The notes under the pieces: model-generated
Database searches by the model: none
The model's input: the letters and a program-made list of their open reading frames with translations, nothing else
Told to the model about the DNA's origin: nothing
Shown: one piece after another, positions 26,251 to 64,000 of the stretch
Position numbering within the stretch: the stretch's first letter is position 1
Layout of the letters: each line of letters opens with the position of its first letter
Made by a program: the position numbers and the translations under genes
Source: Arcuatula senhousia
Taxonomy: Eukaryota; Mollusca; Bivalvia; Mytilida; Mytilidae
Direction of reading: 5' to 3'
NCBI GenBank assembly: GCA_963971305.1
Contig: OZ020304.1
Span: 4,402,001-4,466,000 of the forward strand
Length of the DNA stretch: 64,000 bases

Positions 26251-26329
26251 AAAAAGGAGTGAAAAAAATGAAAATGAAATAATGATGAAGTTAAGGAAAA
26301 AGGAACACAAGGCAAATCAAGAAGGCAAT

Positions 26330-26560
26330 TTTAGCCACTGGAAAAAGGAGGGATATGGTTTGATCGGGCAATCAAGCCTCCTGCATGGGGATCCTTCGGG
26401 TCATACTCTCAGTATAGAGACCTGCAGCGGGGTTCTTTAACGTGCGAGGAACATGACATTTTTCTTAACACTGTGCCCCACTATGGTCAGCTGTCAGGTG
26501 TTCTGCTTTATAGTCTGACGACCCCTTCATGTATAAATTGTCTTTGAATCAACAGAGAAC
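26330..26560 (+). repeat. Dispersed repeat fragment (GTTCTTTAACGTGC type)
   Basis: Contains GGGGTTCTTTAACGTGCGAG and CCCCACTATGGTCAG; the latter resembles a segment near 7185-7200. No coding sense. Confidence 0.4.
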
Positions 26561-26914
26561 CCCAATTTTCAAAAGGTGCCAAGTTTAGAGGAGTTACCAG
26601 ATCTCCCGCAGTTCGAACAGCCTTAGATCATGTATATAAATGGTTATTCTAACCATTAAACATAAAAAGAAATCGTCTGTTTGGTAGTTTTCGGGATATG
26701 TCTGATCTATGACCCGACCATCTTCGTGTCTGCTGGTAGAGAAGGAAAAAATAAATACCAAATGACACTCAAACTTCAATTAAAGAAAACAAAGAAACAC
26801 TGAAAAAACAAGAATATGCCTAAAAGACGCAAGGCACCACAAAAGCTCCTATAGGCAAGAAAAGGAATATGAACTGATAAATATGAGCAAAAAGGAAGTT
26901 TAACCCTGCAACAT

Positions 26915-27215
26915 TTTAAATGTGCCTGTCCTTAGCATTTATCTTTTACAAAACTTTTTTGTACTTGTCTTTTTCATGATCTCTGTTCCTTTTTTAAAAA
27001 GGGGATCTATCTTTGACTATTTCAGGCCTAGATTTGAGTTATATGTGCATTTTATTTAGACCTTGGGCCGATCGCAGAACCGCGAGCAGCACCTACTGGC
27101 TTAGTTGAAGGCTGCTGGCGATTTTCCATTGTGGTTTTTTCTAAATTACCGCTTGTTATGTGAGCTGTGTCGCGTACACTTATTCCACATTTCATTATTT
27201 TCTATTGTTCACAAA
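26915..27215 (+). repeat. Dispersed repeat R1, upstream of CARD gene C
   Basis: R1 copy with GAAGGCTGCTGGCGATTTTC and CACTTATTCCACATTTCATT. It lies about 430 bp before the proposed ATG of gene C. Confidence 0.75.
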
Positions 27216-27645
27216 CTCTTGCTCCTTGTCATTGTCAAATTTCATTTATGACATTTTTGCAGGAACTTTAACACTATCTACTTGGTAAATACTGTGGCAA
27301 TGAACAATAAGCGTTCTCCCGACAATGACACAATAACTAAGATGATTTAATTAATATCTGTCGAGACTTTGGTCGAGTTCCATATGTCTATGACAAAGGA
27401 CTCCTAGCTCTTCGACAGGTAAGTTCTAATTTCCTATTCAAATTAACAGGCTTTTTAGAGGGATACTTTTCACAGAGAAAAATATGTTTTACAGAAGATT
27501 TTTGTAACATTTAAATGTAAAAGACCAGACAACATGATGTTGATGAAATCTTAAAGGGTTGAACCTTTTCAAGTGAACTGGCGTAAGACAAAGGGGTAGT
27601 TTAAACTTAAGATACCTCCACAATGGTACAAAGTTAGGTGTGGAC

Positions 27646-30600
27646 ATGGAAAATGAAGTCAGACCATCTGTCAGGTTTGATTCTGATGTCGAGGAAACTA
27701 TTTTAACAGGAAAATGGAGTTTCTTAAGGTAATGTTCATAACTGTATAAATTGATACCGACATTTCAGTATAACGTTTAGTTTAAGGTGACTAAAAATGA
27801 CAAAAAAGGGAGGAAAAAACCCACGAACATGTATTAATACAACTATATTATTTAGTTCTATCAAAATCTTCTTCTAGTAAGATTCTTGAAATAAAACCAC
27901 AAGTTGTTAGTATTGTATGATGATATAAAGGAGACTTCAAAGCAAGCCATTGGATCGTAATTGTTGTTTTAAAATATAAAAAAAAAGTTTTCAAAGAAAA
28001 TTTCATTTGCTGTGTACATGTAATTGTATTTTTTTTTTTTACATAAACACGGTTCTTGCCTAAAATTTGTAGGCCTAATTTTGTCACATTAGTCTCAGGA
28101 TTTATCTAACATCATTTAACGTTTTCTTTGTTTAAAGTGTATATCTTTTATTTTTCTCAAGACATTTAATTAACTACCAAATACCAAACTTATTAATACA
28201 AGACAATGCATACTTAGATCATATGATTTGACGTCATATGGCTGTACTAAACATGGCAATCTTTTTACAGGTACCTTCTGACTCTGAATGAAGAAATAAA
28301 TTTGCAAATCATTGCTGATACATTAGAGGATAGGGGCGCTCTATCACCGGACGAGAAGGACGTTATTCTACAACTATACAACTATAGGGAAAAGATCGAA
28401 CTATGCCTTGGGACTGTTATGGTTTCCGGACCTAACTCGTACACCACTATATGCGAGGTTCTTAGAGATTGTGGGTACGGACATATTGTCGAATCTTTGA
28501 AATCTGACGACGACGAATCCGACAAATGTAAGTATTTGAAATGGTTCTAGAGGGAACAAAAAAAAACCATAAGCTAAGACATAAAGAGCTAACAATGGCC
28601 ATCATAAAAAGTAGCGGCTCCAGAGGGCAATTTTAGGAATATAAGCTAAAAGTAACTAAAAAAAAAGGGAAAACGAATTTGTTGATATCGAAAATAATCG
28701 AATAAGTTGAAGAATCCAATCTGTAATCAATGGTAAAAGAGATAAAAAGTACAATGCATAAGTTTTTTTTTAAGCTTACAATTGAAGTCTCTGAGGGAAA
28801 AGGTAGACATCTCCCTCCCATTTAAACTATCAATTGAATAACATCTTTTTGTTTTCTATTTTGTACATTCCAGCTAAGGTAAGCCATTCTTGTTTTCTTA
28901 AAGAAACTTAGATTAATTTTAATATATATGAAAGCATGTATCTTTTTAATAAATGACAACCTACTAATGTAATAATCCTACTGTAAAGGGGTACTTAAAT
29001 AGTGTTTCCACTAACTATAACTAAGCAATTAACAGAGAAAAAAATATATTTTTGTAACAAACAGCAAACTGGTACACTTCTAGAAAGGATAAACGGAAAT
29101 AAAAGACAACTGGTCACAACACACTTTCTTAGAGTATAAACAACACAAATCTTTAGGTTCATGCACACTCAGTCATACAGAAAAGAAAGGCATGAAATAA
29201 ATCTAATTGATGAATTTGGTTTATTTTAGATCTACAACTAGTGACACCTAAACGATTTATGCTCCATTCCAAAGTTAGTATCTGAGTAACTAACTCACCA
29301 ATGAATACCACTGACTCACTCTCGTCTGTAAGCCTTCATTTTGTTTTAACATTAACACAAAATAACCCAAACGTTACAAGTAACATGAGCAGCATAATAT
29401 TTATGAATTTCATTGAGCATTTGAAACACACCAATTGTCAAAATCATAAGTTCATGTTCAGATAACGTTTATGGGCGTCTGTGCGTAGTATTTCTCGATT
29501 TTTAAAAATAGTCTACCAGATACAAGATGGAAATAATTGTTTTTAAGTGAAATGAATTATATATTTTTTTTTAATTTAAAGAATTTACTAACAAATTCAT
29601 GTACATAAAACGTTTTTTCCTCCCCAGTATATAAAGACTTAAGTGTTTTTCTGACTAAGTAATTTTTCATACTATTATCATCTATTTGCATTTTGTCTGA
29701 ACAAAAAAAACCCAAACAAAAACCAAAATCATAGAAAAGGTATTTTGAAGTTTGAATAGACAACAAAGCACATAATGATAATGGTACTGCTCCGCAAATT
29801 AATTTTAAGACAACAAACAGTTCCTTGTGCCATGCAAGCGGATTTATACATATTATTGAGAGAATGGTAAAAAAGTTAAAGCATTAATTTTAAAAAAGTA
29901 AAAGCATTAATTAGAAAATATATTTAATTGCTGGTACAAATAAATATCGTACACTTGAAGAAATAACGACAAAACTTGATCTATCAAAATCCTTCTTTCA
30001 CTATTTCCAGGAAAGAAGCACCGTTCATAGTAGTCAAGCATCTAAAACTGATCCATTAGCCATACAGGGTGTTAAGATGGCCATCAACACGTTAACAAAA
30101 GACGCCAAAAACTCACACAGAGAGTTCAATGCCATCATGTCACGTCAAGAAGAACTAGAAATGCAGCTACAGGAAGTGATGGCGTCCTTGGACACGGCCA
30201 GGGAGGCACTGATCAAGGAACGACATGAAAAGGTCAGTCTGCAAGAGAAACTCCGACTTAGAGATGAAGATTTGATCGAAATGACGAAAAAGTACAGAGA
30301 ACTTCAGAAAGCTATGGTGAAATTAAAGGAGACTAACAATAAATACCATGATAGAATTCAGAAGTTACAAATAGAAAACGAGGAATTGAGACAGGCTAAC
30401 ACAGATAAGCGAGAACTTCAGCTTGAGTTAGAACAGAGGAACGAAGAGATAAAACAACTCAAGGAGACGATCGAAACTCAGAGTAGAAAGATCAACGAAC
30501 AGGAATCTCTGATCAATGATCGATTGGCAGTTATCGATCAGCTAGCTACCGATCATTCCAGATTAGCAGACGGGCAACTTAAACTTGAAAATCTTCTGTC

Positions 30601-30928
30601 GGTACAAAATGACCATATCGCACGCCTCGCTGCTACTAAGGAGCACACAGAACGAGTTATAGATACCCAGCAACAACAAATCAACTTCCAACAAGCAACA
30701 CTGGTCATGATGAAAGAACAACTGGAGAAACTAGAAAGTAGAATGAATCACCAAGATAGCCAACAAAGTGTTCTGTCGTTACAACCGACAGAGCAGCCGA
30801 ATAGAGCCAGACGGCAAACGTCAAACTCTCCCGCCAAAAATGTATCGGTTCACCAAAAACCGTTCATGGCATCTGGAAAGCAGGACAATTCTAAAAGTAC
30901 TTATTGGAGAAGTGCTGATAAAAAATAA
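27646..30928 (+). CDS. CARD-coiled-coil adaptor, paralogue C (diverged, 4 exons)
   Basis: Proposed exons are 27646-27728 (phase 2), 28271-28527 (phase 1), a small exon, and 30011-30928. Exons 1 and 2 join across AG|G to give one CARD-like domain (exon 2 from YLLTLNEEINLQIIADTLED to GYGHIVESLKSDDDESDK), so this CARD is split by an intron that A and B lack. The last exon starts in phase 0, so a small exon of length 3n+2 is required. Candidates are a 44-nt exon (29230-29273) or a 5-nt micro-exon (28874-28878), giving 433 or 420 residues. The last exon is coiled coil for about 230 residues with a basic, Gln/Ser-rich tail. The role is inferred from A and B. Confidence 0.75.
28874..28878 (+). CDS. 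Candidate 5-nt micro-exon of gene C
   Basis: CTAAG lies between a good acceptor (TTGTACATTCCAG) and a good donor (GTAAGC). It would convert phase 1 to phase 0. It competes with 29230-29273; both cannot be used together in frame. Confidence 0.35.
29230..29273 (+). CDS. Candidate 44-nt linker exon of gene C
   Basis: Acceptor GGTTTATTTTAG and donor GTTAGT bound a 44-nt exon encoding YLQLVTPKRFMLHSK in the needed phase. It is similar in size to the linker exons of A (92 nt) and B (59 nt), which makes it slightly the better candidate. Confidence 0.4.
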
Positions 30929-30959
30929 ACAAATATGCATAAATCTAACATAGACAGAA

Positions 30960-32010
30960 AATTGTTAATCATGGACTTATTTTAAGGGTTTTTGTAATCA
31001 TTTTACAATCAAAGCATCAATTTTGTAACTGAATATTTTTACAGAGCACTTGGTATATTCCTTTTAAATATACCAACATCGGTATCAACAGCCAAATACT
31101 AACAGCAATCAAACAAAATGTATGCAACATTCAATGAATTTCAAACACATGACACAAAAAAAATAAAACAGTGAGTCACAGATCTAAAACAAATCCCTAG
31201 CTTTGAAGTATTTGTAAAAGTTTCACGAATATCCATCTAATGGTTTAGGAGGAGTGGCGGAAAAGAAATGGTAACCTGAGATCATGTTAGCTTGAATTCT
31301 CTTAGGTACATGTAACACGAGGGTATAAAGGAAACACGAACAGGCACCACTATTGCACCTTTCCAGCCGAGAGGGGGTATAAAATGAGCACCAGTATACA
31401 CTGTTTCAAAAACTGTAATCTGCCTGTGTACCATATAAAAGTAAGCACTTCCAGTATATTCTAGTTTACAATGATCTACAACTCAATAGGGATACAAGGA
31501 TTTGTCTGAAAAGAATTTAACAAATAATATATTTCTAAATTTTTCTGATTATCTTAACTCAATTTTTGTTAAACACCAAGTTTCTTTCTTTGTACTCAAA
31601 ATGGTTGATATCCACGGTGGTGGGTTTGGCTTCGTTCCTAGAACTTTTTGGGTACGAATACTTTTTGATACTCGATGTTTTGATTCTAATGCTGCTGATG
31701 AGAGATTACGCCTTGTAAAATGCACACGCAGTATAACTGGCTAAATTAAAGCTTTGATACGTTTTTTATCCTATTAGATTGGTACATAGAATGGAACAAA
31801 TAAACTAACACGAAATAAGAGTCACAAAAACTTGACTTGCATTTTAATGATCAACAAAATTTTGGAATCGTAAGTTGAGTCTTAAAATATAGGTTCTAAT
31901 GATATGCCAAGGAAAATTTACTGAACAAGAATATGTCGAAAACACAAAATGCCCCATCTTGCAACATGTATTCTTCCCGCAATCACCAAACCAAGCAGTT
32001 GATTCCAAGA
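30960..32010. other. AT-rich spacer after CARD gene C
   Basis: No exon recognised. The open frame at 31502-31744 has no domain and no splice context. Confidence 0.4.
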
Positions 32011-32019
32011 GTATAATTC

Positions 32020-32712
32020 TATTGATAATGATTTATAAAGTTTCATGATACCATACTTCCTTCATAGCGCATGGTAAAGTATATATATCTTTTTTAATTT
32101 ATGAAAGTAACTTCAACCTCTAGGTAAACCTAAGTATAACATCCCTCTTTTCTGTGATCAATCGACCATGAAGTTGATGAGACAGGTACATGTATAATTC
32201 TATAGTGATTTTTGTTTGTCATATCCTGATGTATATGTGAGTAAAGTTTCATGATGGTACCACACTTCCTTCATATAGTAAAGAAACTTCAACCTATAGG
32301 TAAACTTAAGTATAACAGCCCCCTTTTTCTGTGATCAATCAACCATGAAGATGATGAGACAGGTACAATTTTATGATGATTTTTGTTTGTTCATATCCTG
32401 ATGTACATGTTAGTAAAGTTTCATGATGGTACCACACTTCCTTCATATAGTAAAGAAACTTCAACCTATAGGTAAACTTAAGTATAACAGCCCCCTTTTT
32501 CTGTGATCAATCAACCATGAAGTTGATGAGACAGGTACAATTTTATGATATTTTTTTGTTTGTTCATATCCTGATGTAAATGTGTACAAAGTTTCGGGAT
32601 GATACCGAACTTCCTTCATGGTAAACTGACTTCAACTTGTAGGTAAACCTGATTTGGGATGGACAGACGAACAGAACAGAACACTATATGCCCCCACTTT
32701 TGTAGATGGGGC
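32020..32712 (+). mobile_element. Monomer element: about 4 units of ~172 bp with hairpin tail
   Basis: Units carry AAAGTTTCATGATGGTACCA and TGTGATCAATCAACCATGAA. They are followed by GGACAGACGAACAGAACAGA and a terminal inverted pair (ATGCCCCCA...TGGGGCAT). Confidence 0.8.
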
Positions 32713-32933
32713 ATAAAAGTATAAAAGGGAAAAACACAATATTTACTTAGCAATACATTCAATGTCTCTACAAAATGAAGTCTCTAAAGGAGCAGGGGTA
32801 ACAAGACTTAAGTGCTATTCTCTGTAAGAATCAGGCAATGAGTGAATCATGATTTAAAAAGCACACAAGTTTGATTTCAAAATACTGTTCAAAATGTTTA
32901 ATAAGTAACAAAAAATGCATTGGCACTACTAAA

Positions 32934-33682
32934 TAAAGAAAGAATGTGTCCATGGGACACGGATGCACCCGCTGGCCCCAAACAGGAAGTTGATGTCCGA
33001 CAGGTCTCAAAATCATTTAGGACGTAAAGTTTGTCATACTCAACCATCCAACCAAGTTTCAAATTATTCTCATGTATAGTTCCTGAGAAAAGCTTGACGG
33101 AAATTTTCATAGTCATGTTCACATATTTTAAAATTGGCCTAAGTCCCAAACAGGGAGTAGATGTCCGACAGGTCTCAAAATCGCTTAGGACGTATAGTTT
33201 GACATACTCAACCATCCTACTAAGTTTCAAATCATTCTCATGTATGGTTCCTTAGAAGAGCTTGACGGAAATTTTCATATAAAGTTCAAATACTTTAAAA
33301 ATGGCCTAAGTCCCAAACAGGAAGTAGATGTCCGACAGGTCTCAAAATCACTTAGGACGTATAGGTTGTCATACTTAACCATCCTACCAAGTTTCAAATC
33401 ATTCTCATGTACAGTTCCTGAGAAAAGTTTGACGGAAATTTTCATAGTCATGTTCACATATTTTAAAATTGGCCGAAGTCCCAAACAGGAAGTAGATGTC
33501 AGACAGGTCTCAAAATCACTTAGGACGTATAGTTTGTCAACCATCCTACCAAGTTTCAAATCATTCTCATGTATGGTTCCTGAGAAAAGCTTGACGGAAA
33601 TTTGTACGGACGTACGTACGTATGTACGGACGGACATGAGTAAAACTTAATGCCCCCCGACATGTCGTCGCGAGGGCATAAA
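32934..33682 (+). mobile_element. Monomer element: about 4 units of ~168 bp with hairpin tail
   Basis: Begins GAATGTGTCCATGGGACACG. Monomers carry GATGTCCGACAGGTCTCAAA and CCAAGTTTCAAATCATTCTC. A GTACGGACGTACGTACGTAT tract and an inverted pair (ATGCCCC...GAGGGCAT) end it. Open frames of up to 136 residues inside are monomer artefacts. A one-monomer version is at 34886-35130. Confidence 0.85.
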
Positions 33683-33689
33683 AATGTCA

Positions 33690-34880
33690 GAAATTTGGGA
33701 TATATTTTGGTTGAAATGCATATAAAATTTGGATCTAAGGGAGATAAATCGTGTCAAGTCATACTAAATCTCTATCATTGTAACAGAAATTTTTTTCTAT
33801 CCTCTGAAAGTGGAGATGACAACTAATGAGTGTTTCTTCATTAGAAGGCTATTTTGAATGACAATGCATTGTCAAAACCGTGTGTTTTTAAAATAATGAT
33901 TCAAACATTTTCTATTTTGCCTGATTCTTAAAGAGAACTTCACTTAAATAGATGTACTGCATAGCAGAAAAGGCAAGTTCAACATGCCACCAAATAAAAA
34001 AATCAAAGCAAGGTGCACATCTTCGATATGTAGAATTTAAATATAGGACAAGTATCCTCAAAGATTTGCTTCTTCCTTTGGCAATGCCTATCATAATATC
34101 GTTTTTAGACAGAGCTTTACAGACTTGGTAGTGTTATATGATTCTAACTTGAATTCAAATGCATCTGGTACAAAATGTATACCTTGTTAATTCCCCTATA
34201 CATTTATTAATTCATAAACTATTTTGTAAAAAGTCAAACTGTAATTCTTATAATTTCTAAAATCGCTTATGAAAATAGTATTGTTACAGTCAAAAGATCA
34301 GGATGCATCTTTAACATCTGAATTACCAGGTTACACAGTGTTTGCCACATTTTCAAATGTTATTTCTTCATAGAAAAATATTGTGGTCATTCCATAAAAG
34401 TCACTCAACAGGAAAAAAAGGATTGCAACTTTGCTAAGCCCAAACTCAGTGAAACTGGGGCATGTGCATACCAAAATTCACCAACCTAGGATTTATAGCT
34501 CTTTAGAAATGGTCATAAAATTTTAACACTAATATTATAAGTTTCAAACTTGTCCAAGTTACATAACCAGAAATCAGGGTCAAGGTCAAAAGATGGGAAG
34601 AAATTGTGCTAGTCTTCTTCTGTGGCATACCCACACAAAGTTTCATCAACTTACGACTTTAAAGTGGTTGAAATCTGGTGTTGCTCATAAAAGTAACATT
34701 GATATTTGATGTTGATGCAACACCTATATATGTCTTGCTATGCTTAACAGGTGAGAGAAAAATTGTATTGAAGAAAGTGTTTCTGATCTGTGCACCACAT
34801 ATTGGAAGATATGCATTTAAACATTTTATTTGAGTGTTTTAGATGTGTGTATATTCTATACATACATGTAATTCTCAATA
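33690..34880. other. AT-rich spacer
   Basis: No exon or structured repeat recognised apart from short fragments resembling the neighbouring monomers. Confidence 0.35.
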
Positions 34881-34885
34881 AAAAT

Positions 34886-35130
34886 AAAGAAGGAATGTGT
34901 CCATGGGACATGGATGCCTCTGCTGGCCTCAAACAGGTAGTAGAAGCCCGACAGGTCTAAAAGTCGCTTAGGACATACAGTTTGTCATACTGAACCATCC
35001 TACCAAGTTTCAAAATATTCTCATGTATGGTTTTTGAGAAAAGCTTGACAGAAATTCATACAGACGTAAGGACTTACGGATGGACATGAGTTTAACTAAA
35101 TGCCCCCTTACATGTTGTCATGGGGGCATA
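34886..35130 (+). mobile_element. Short version of the 32934 element (about 1.3 monomers)
   Basis: Same start (GAATGTGTCCATGGGACATG), one monomer, the same GGACTTACGGATGGACATGA region and the same ending (ATGCCCCC...GGGGGCAT). Diverged pieces also occur at about 50225-50350 and 51280-51510. Confidence 0.8.
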
Positions 35131-35662
35131 ATAATTTTACTTTCAGTACCAGTTTATGTTTCAATACTTTTTCAATGATTCAGAACTGTATTTGACTACT
35201 TCAGCTTCATATTAAGACATATATATTTAGGCAGGGTAATTTCATTGTGAAAAATCTTAATACTTTCTTATGAACAAACAGATTTTTTTCTGTCAGACAG
35301 ACCTTCAGAACCAAAGTGTTTTTGTTTTTTATGTATATTTAGCATATTTGATATTAACATAAATTATGCATTTTCACCATTCACTATTATTTTTTGGGGT
35401 TGATTTTGCCAATTTCTAAGCTCTATTCTTTGTTAATGGACACCTAGAAAGTTGATAAATAAGGATGAACTTAATTTTTTTTTTAAAAGAATAGGTCCCA
35501 AAAGACATGATGTCTCACTTTTACCCAACTTGTATCTGAAGATTTGTGATGAACAGATGGACAGACAGACAAACAGCCTTGAAAACTATATGCCCATATA
35601 CTTTCATAGGTAATGCATAAAAACAAAACAAAAGAAGACTAGAAATTTTTAAAACTTTTTAT

Positions 35663-62374
<26,712 letters not shown>

Positions 62375-62644
62375 TGTTTTACATGTGAAATTTCATTGCA
62401 CTCATGTGGAATTGGGAAGTGTGTAATCCCGGAACAATGACGGACCAGGTCAAATAATGCAAAATACACGGAGAATAGATACCAATTCATTTCCTGAATA
62501 TCTACGGCAATTGTTCTAATGTATTAATTTGATGTACAATAAAATATTTTTATAAAATAAATTGATTTTACGATTTGAAAAATTAATTTTAAAAGTGATT
62601 GAAAATTTTGTGATCGGGATTAAGAATTTATGTTTTGGCTTTAC

Positions 62645-62690
62645 CTGAACTTGTTCGGAAAATCAATTTGGAACATCTCTTGAGTTGCCA
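62645..62690 (-). other. Possible NVL 5'UTR exon
   Basis: The minus strand has an ATG and a good donor (CAG|GTAAAG). Spliced to the NVL coding exons it does not give an open frame, so it is at most a leader exon with a short upstream reading frame. Confidence 0.3.
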
Positions 62691-62785
62691 TAGTGCTTCC
62701 TTAAGATAAGAAATGCAAGCAAATTCTTGTAAAATTATCCTTTCATTAGCCTAACACGAAGAACAGCAGCTTCCCTAGCATAGCC
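62691..62785. promoter_or_regulatory. Probable bidirectional promoter, NVL / LCLAT1-like
   Basis: The two divergent genes have start codons 411 bp apart (62374 and 62786), or less if the leader exon is real. No TATA box or other core element could be identified with confidence. Confidence 0.45.
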
Positions 62786-63748
62786 ATGAAGTGGAACGGG
62801 ATAATTTTCACATTTTTACTGATCTACAGCAGTTCGTTTGGTTGCATATTTTTCCTGACCCCTCTAATCCCATTTGTTTACTTTCAGCCAAAGTTGGGTA
62901 GAAGATTGATGGATCAGATGATATGGCTTTGGCAATTATATGCAGTAGTATGTGTTTATTTAAAAGTTTTCATATGCTCCCGAAGGGAGCGATAATGGTA
63001 GAAATGTCAACACTTTAGTTGTACTATGAGCTGAATTTTCCTTCAACGTCTGGTTTAGCACGCTTGTTTTCCGGAACTTTCGGCGTCTTTTGAAAGCTTT
63101 TTACTTTGAAAATTTAAGGTGTCATCAAACGCATGCGTAACCCACAAGAAAAGCTAGTTATTTTTTATTTTCGAACCAAAAAAATGAATAAAATAAATTG
63201 AAACTTCGGGAGCGTCACAGATTTAAACTGCCTCATATTACACTGCCGAAGGGAGCGATAATGGTAGATATGTCAATATTTTAGTTGTACTATGGGCTGA
63301 ATTTTCCTTCAACATCCGGTATAGCATGCTTTTCCCGAACTTTCGGCGTCTTTTTAACAAAAATGTTTAATGCTATTTGCTTAGCAAAATTTGAACAATT
63401 CCTGATCTTTAACAAAGACTTGGGTAAAATCCTTTTATTCTATGACATTGTTAAAGGCAAACAAAGCTACAATATAAACTAATTGTTTTACAAAAGCTAT
63501 AGACAACCCATGAATCAGTGAAGATCATGTATTTTTTGTCTTTTTTCAGTATATTTATGAAAAGATTTGTGGTGTAAAGGCTGTGATTTGTGGTGATGCA
63601 GTGTATGATGATGAATGTGAATTGATTGTGATGAATCACCGAACACGTTTTGATTGGCTGTTTATATTCTCCTACCAAATTAGATGTGGATCTCTCAGAC
63701 ATTTTAAGATTAGTTTGAAAGAGATATTGAAAAATGTTCCTGGACCAG
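62786..63748 (+). CDS. LCLAT1-like lysocardiolipin acyltransferase, first two exons (runs off window)
   Basis: Exon 1 is 62786-62947 (54 codons, donor GTATGTG) and exon 2 is 63550-63748 (ends in phase 1 at GTTAGT). Residues ~5-35 form a hydrophobic N-terminal membrane segment. The catalytic HX4D motif of membrane glycerolipid acyltransferases is present as NHRTRFDW (His84, Asp89). NHRTRxDW is the LCLAT1/AGPAT8 form; AGPAT1-5 usually have NHQ or a different spacing. The preceding GVK(A)VICGDA matches the LCLAT1 GVKVxITGDA segment. Human LCLAT1 remodels cardiolipin and phosphatidylinositol in the ER and mitochondria-associated membrane; the same role is inferred. The rest of the gene is beyond 64000. 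A close paralogue cannot be excluded. Confidence 0.85.
62976..63214 (+). mobile_element. MITE-like element, copy 2, in LCLAT1-like intron 1
   Basis: GCTCCCGAAG start and CTTCGGGAGCG end, with the interior matching 61048-61280. Confidence 0.8.
63243..63358 (+). mobile_element. MITE-like element, copy 3, 3'-truncated
   Basis: Begins TGCCGAAGGGAGCGATAATG like the other two but stops near TCGGCGTCTTTTTAAC. It lies directly after copy 2. Confidence 0.75.
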
Positions 63749-63799
63749 GTTAGTTATGAGTATGTTATTGTGAAAGTTATTAATTCCATTTGTTACCAA

Positions 63800-64000
63800 T
63801 TTTTAGCTCACCTGGACCAAAGGTCCATGTGAGCTATTGCCATCACTTGGCGTCCGTCGTCGTCGTCGTCTGTCGTCGTTGTCTGTTAACAATTTTTCAA
63901 AAATCTTCTCCTCTGAAACTATTGAACAGAATTCAACAAAACTTGGTATGATTCATCCTTAGGGTGTCCTGCACTAAAGTTGTGTTTCGATTTTTGATTC
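63800..64000 (-). repeat. Inverted copy of the 43120-43315 repeat tail
   Basis: Hairpin AGCTCACCTGGACC/GGTCCATGTGAGCT, then (CGTCGT)n, then monomer sequence: the reverse complement of the element end at 43120-43315. It continues past the window. Confidence 0.85.

Noticed and set aside
27370..27419. Possible first exon of CARD gene C ending CGACAG|GTAAGT
   Set aside because: Its only open frame ends in phase 0 and would stop seven codons into exon 28271. The exon at 27646-27728 gives the right phase and completes the CARD.
33031..33650. Open frames of up to 136 residues on both strands
   Set aside because: Monomer artefacts: frames repeat the same sequence in step with the 168-bp period on both strands.
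62645..62690. Alternative NVL protein start (MATQEM...)
   Set aside because: Splicing to exon 2 gives an immediate stop; at best a 5'UTR exon.

Overview
The window is AT-rich, intron-rich animal DNA packed with short interspersed and tandem repeats. Genes have long introns with standard gt/ag splice sites and AATAAA-type polyadenylation signals. The gene content, and repeat elements with 160-185 bp internal monomers, (GAC)n/(GGAC)n tracts and hairpin tails, suggest a bivalve mollusc, most likely a marine mussel (Mytilus-like). The species is an inference.

Layout. 1-10.8 kb is gene-poor. It holds two inverted copies of a TTAA-flanked MITE (0.9-1.6 and 3.8-4.5 kb) and a homogeneous 60-bp satellite (8.6-9.4 kb). 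10.85-12.2 kb is a plus-strand gene for an unrecognised 454-residue basic protein, coded in one exon behind a 5'UTR intron. 13.4-15.3 kb holds a ~148-bp tandem array and a 1.3-kb fold-back element. 16.4-30.9 kb carries three tandem plus-strand genes (called A, B and C here), each an N-terminal CARD followed by a long coiled coil. This is the layout of CARD9-type innate-immune adaptors without the MAGUK tail. 31-35.6 kb is repeat elements only.

35.66-62.37 kb is a complete minus-strand gene for nuclear VCP-like protein (NVL), a double-AAA ribosome-biogenesis ATPase. I could join 24 coding exons, all phase-consistent, into 865 residues, close to the human length. Its introns contain a 5.5-kb repeat island bounded by ~125-bp inverted repeats (37.9-43.5 kb), a hAT-like MITE, degraded Harbinger and hAT transposase fragments, and three places where the 3' end of an exon plus its 5' splice site has been copied into the following intron. 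One of these is a seven-copy 89-bp array of the second P-loop.

At the right edge, head-to-head with NVL, the first two exons of an LCLAT1-like (lysocardiolipin) acyltransferase run off the window.

Most interesting: the tandem CARD-coiled-coil cluster; the repeated exon-end and splice-donor copies in NVL; a perfect 72-bp fold-back at the breakpoint of a ~1.6-kb near-identical duplication; and several unrelated repeat families that share one architecture of variable monomer number, a (GAC)n-type tract and a terminal hairpin. All calls come from reading the sequence; no database search was run.
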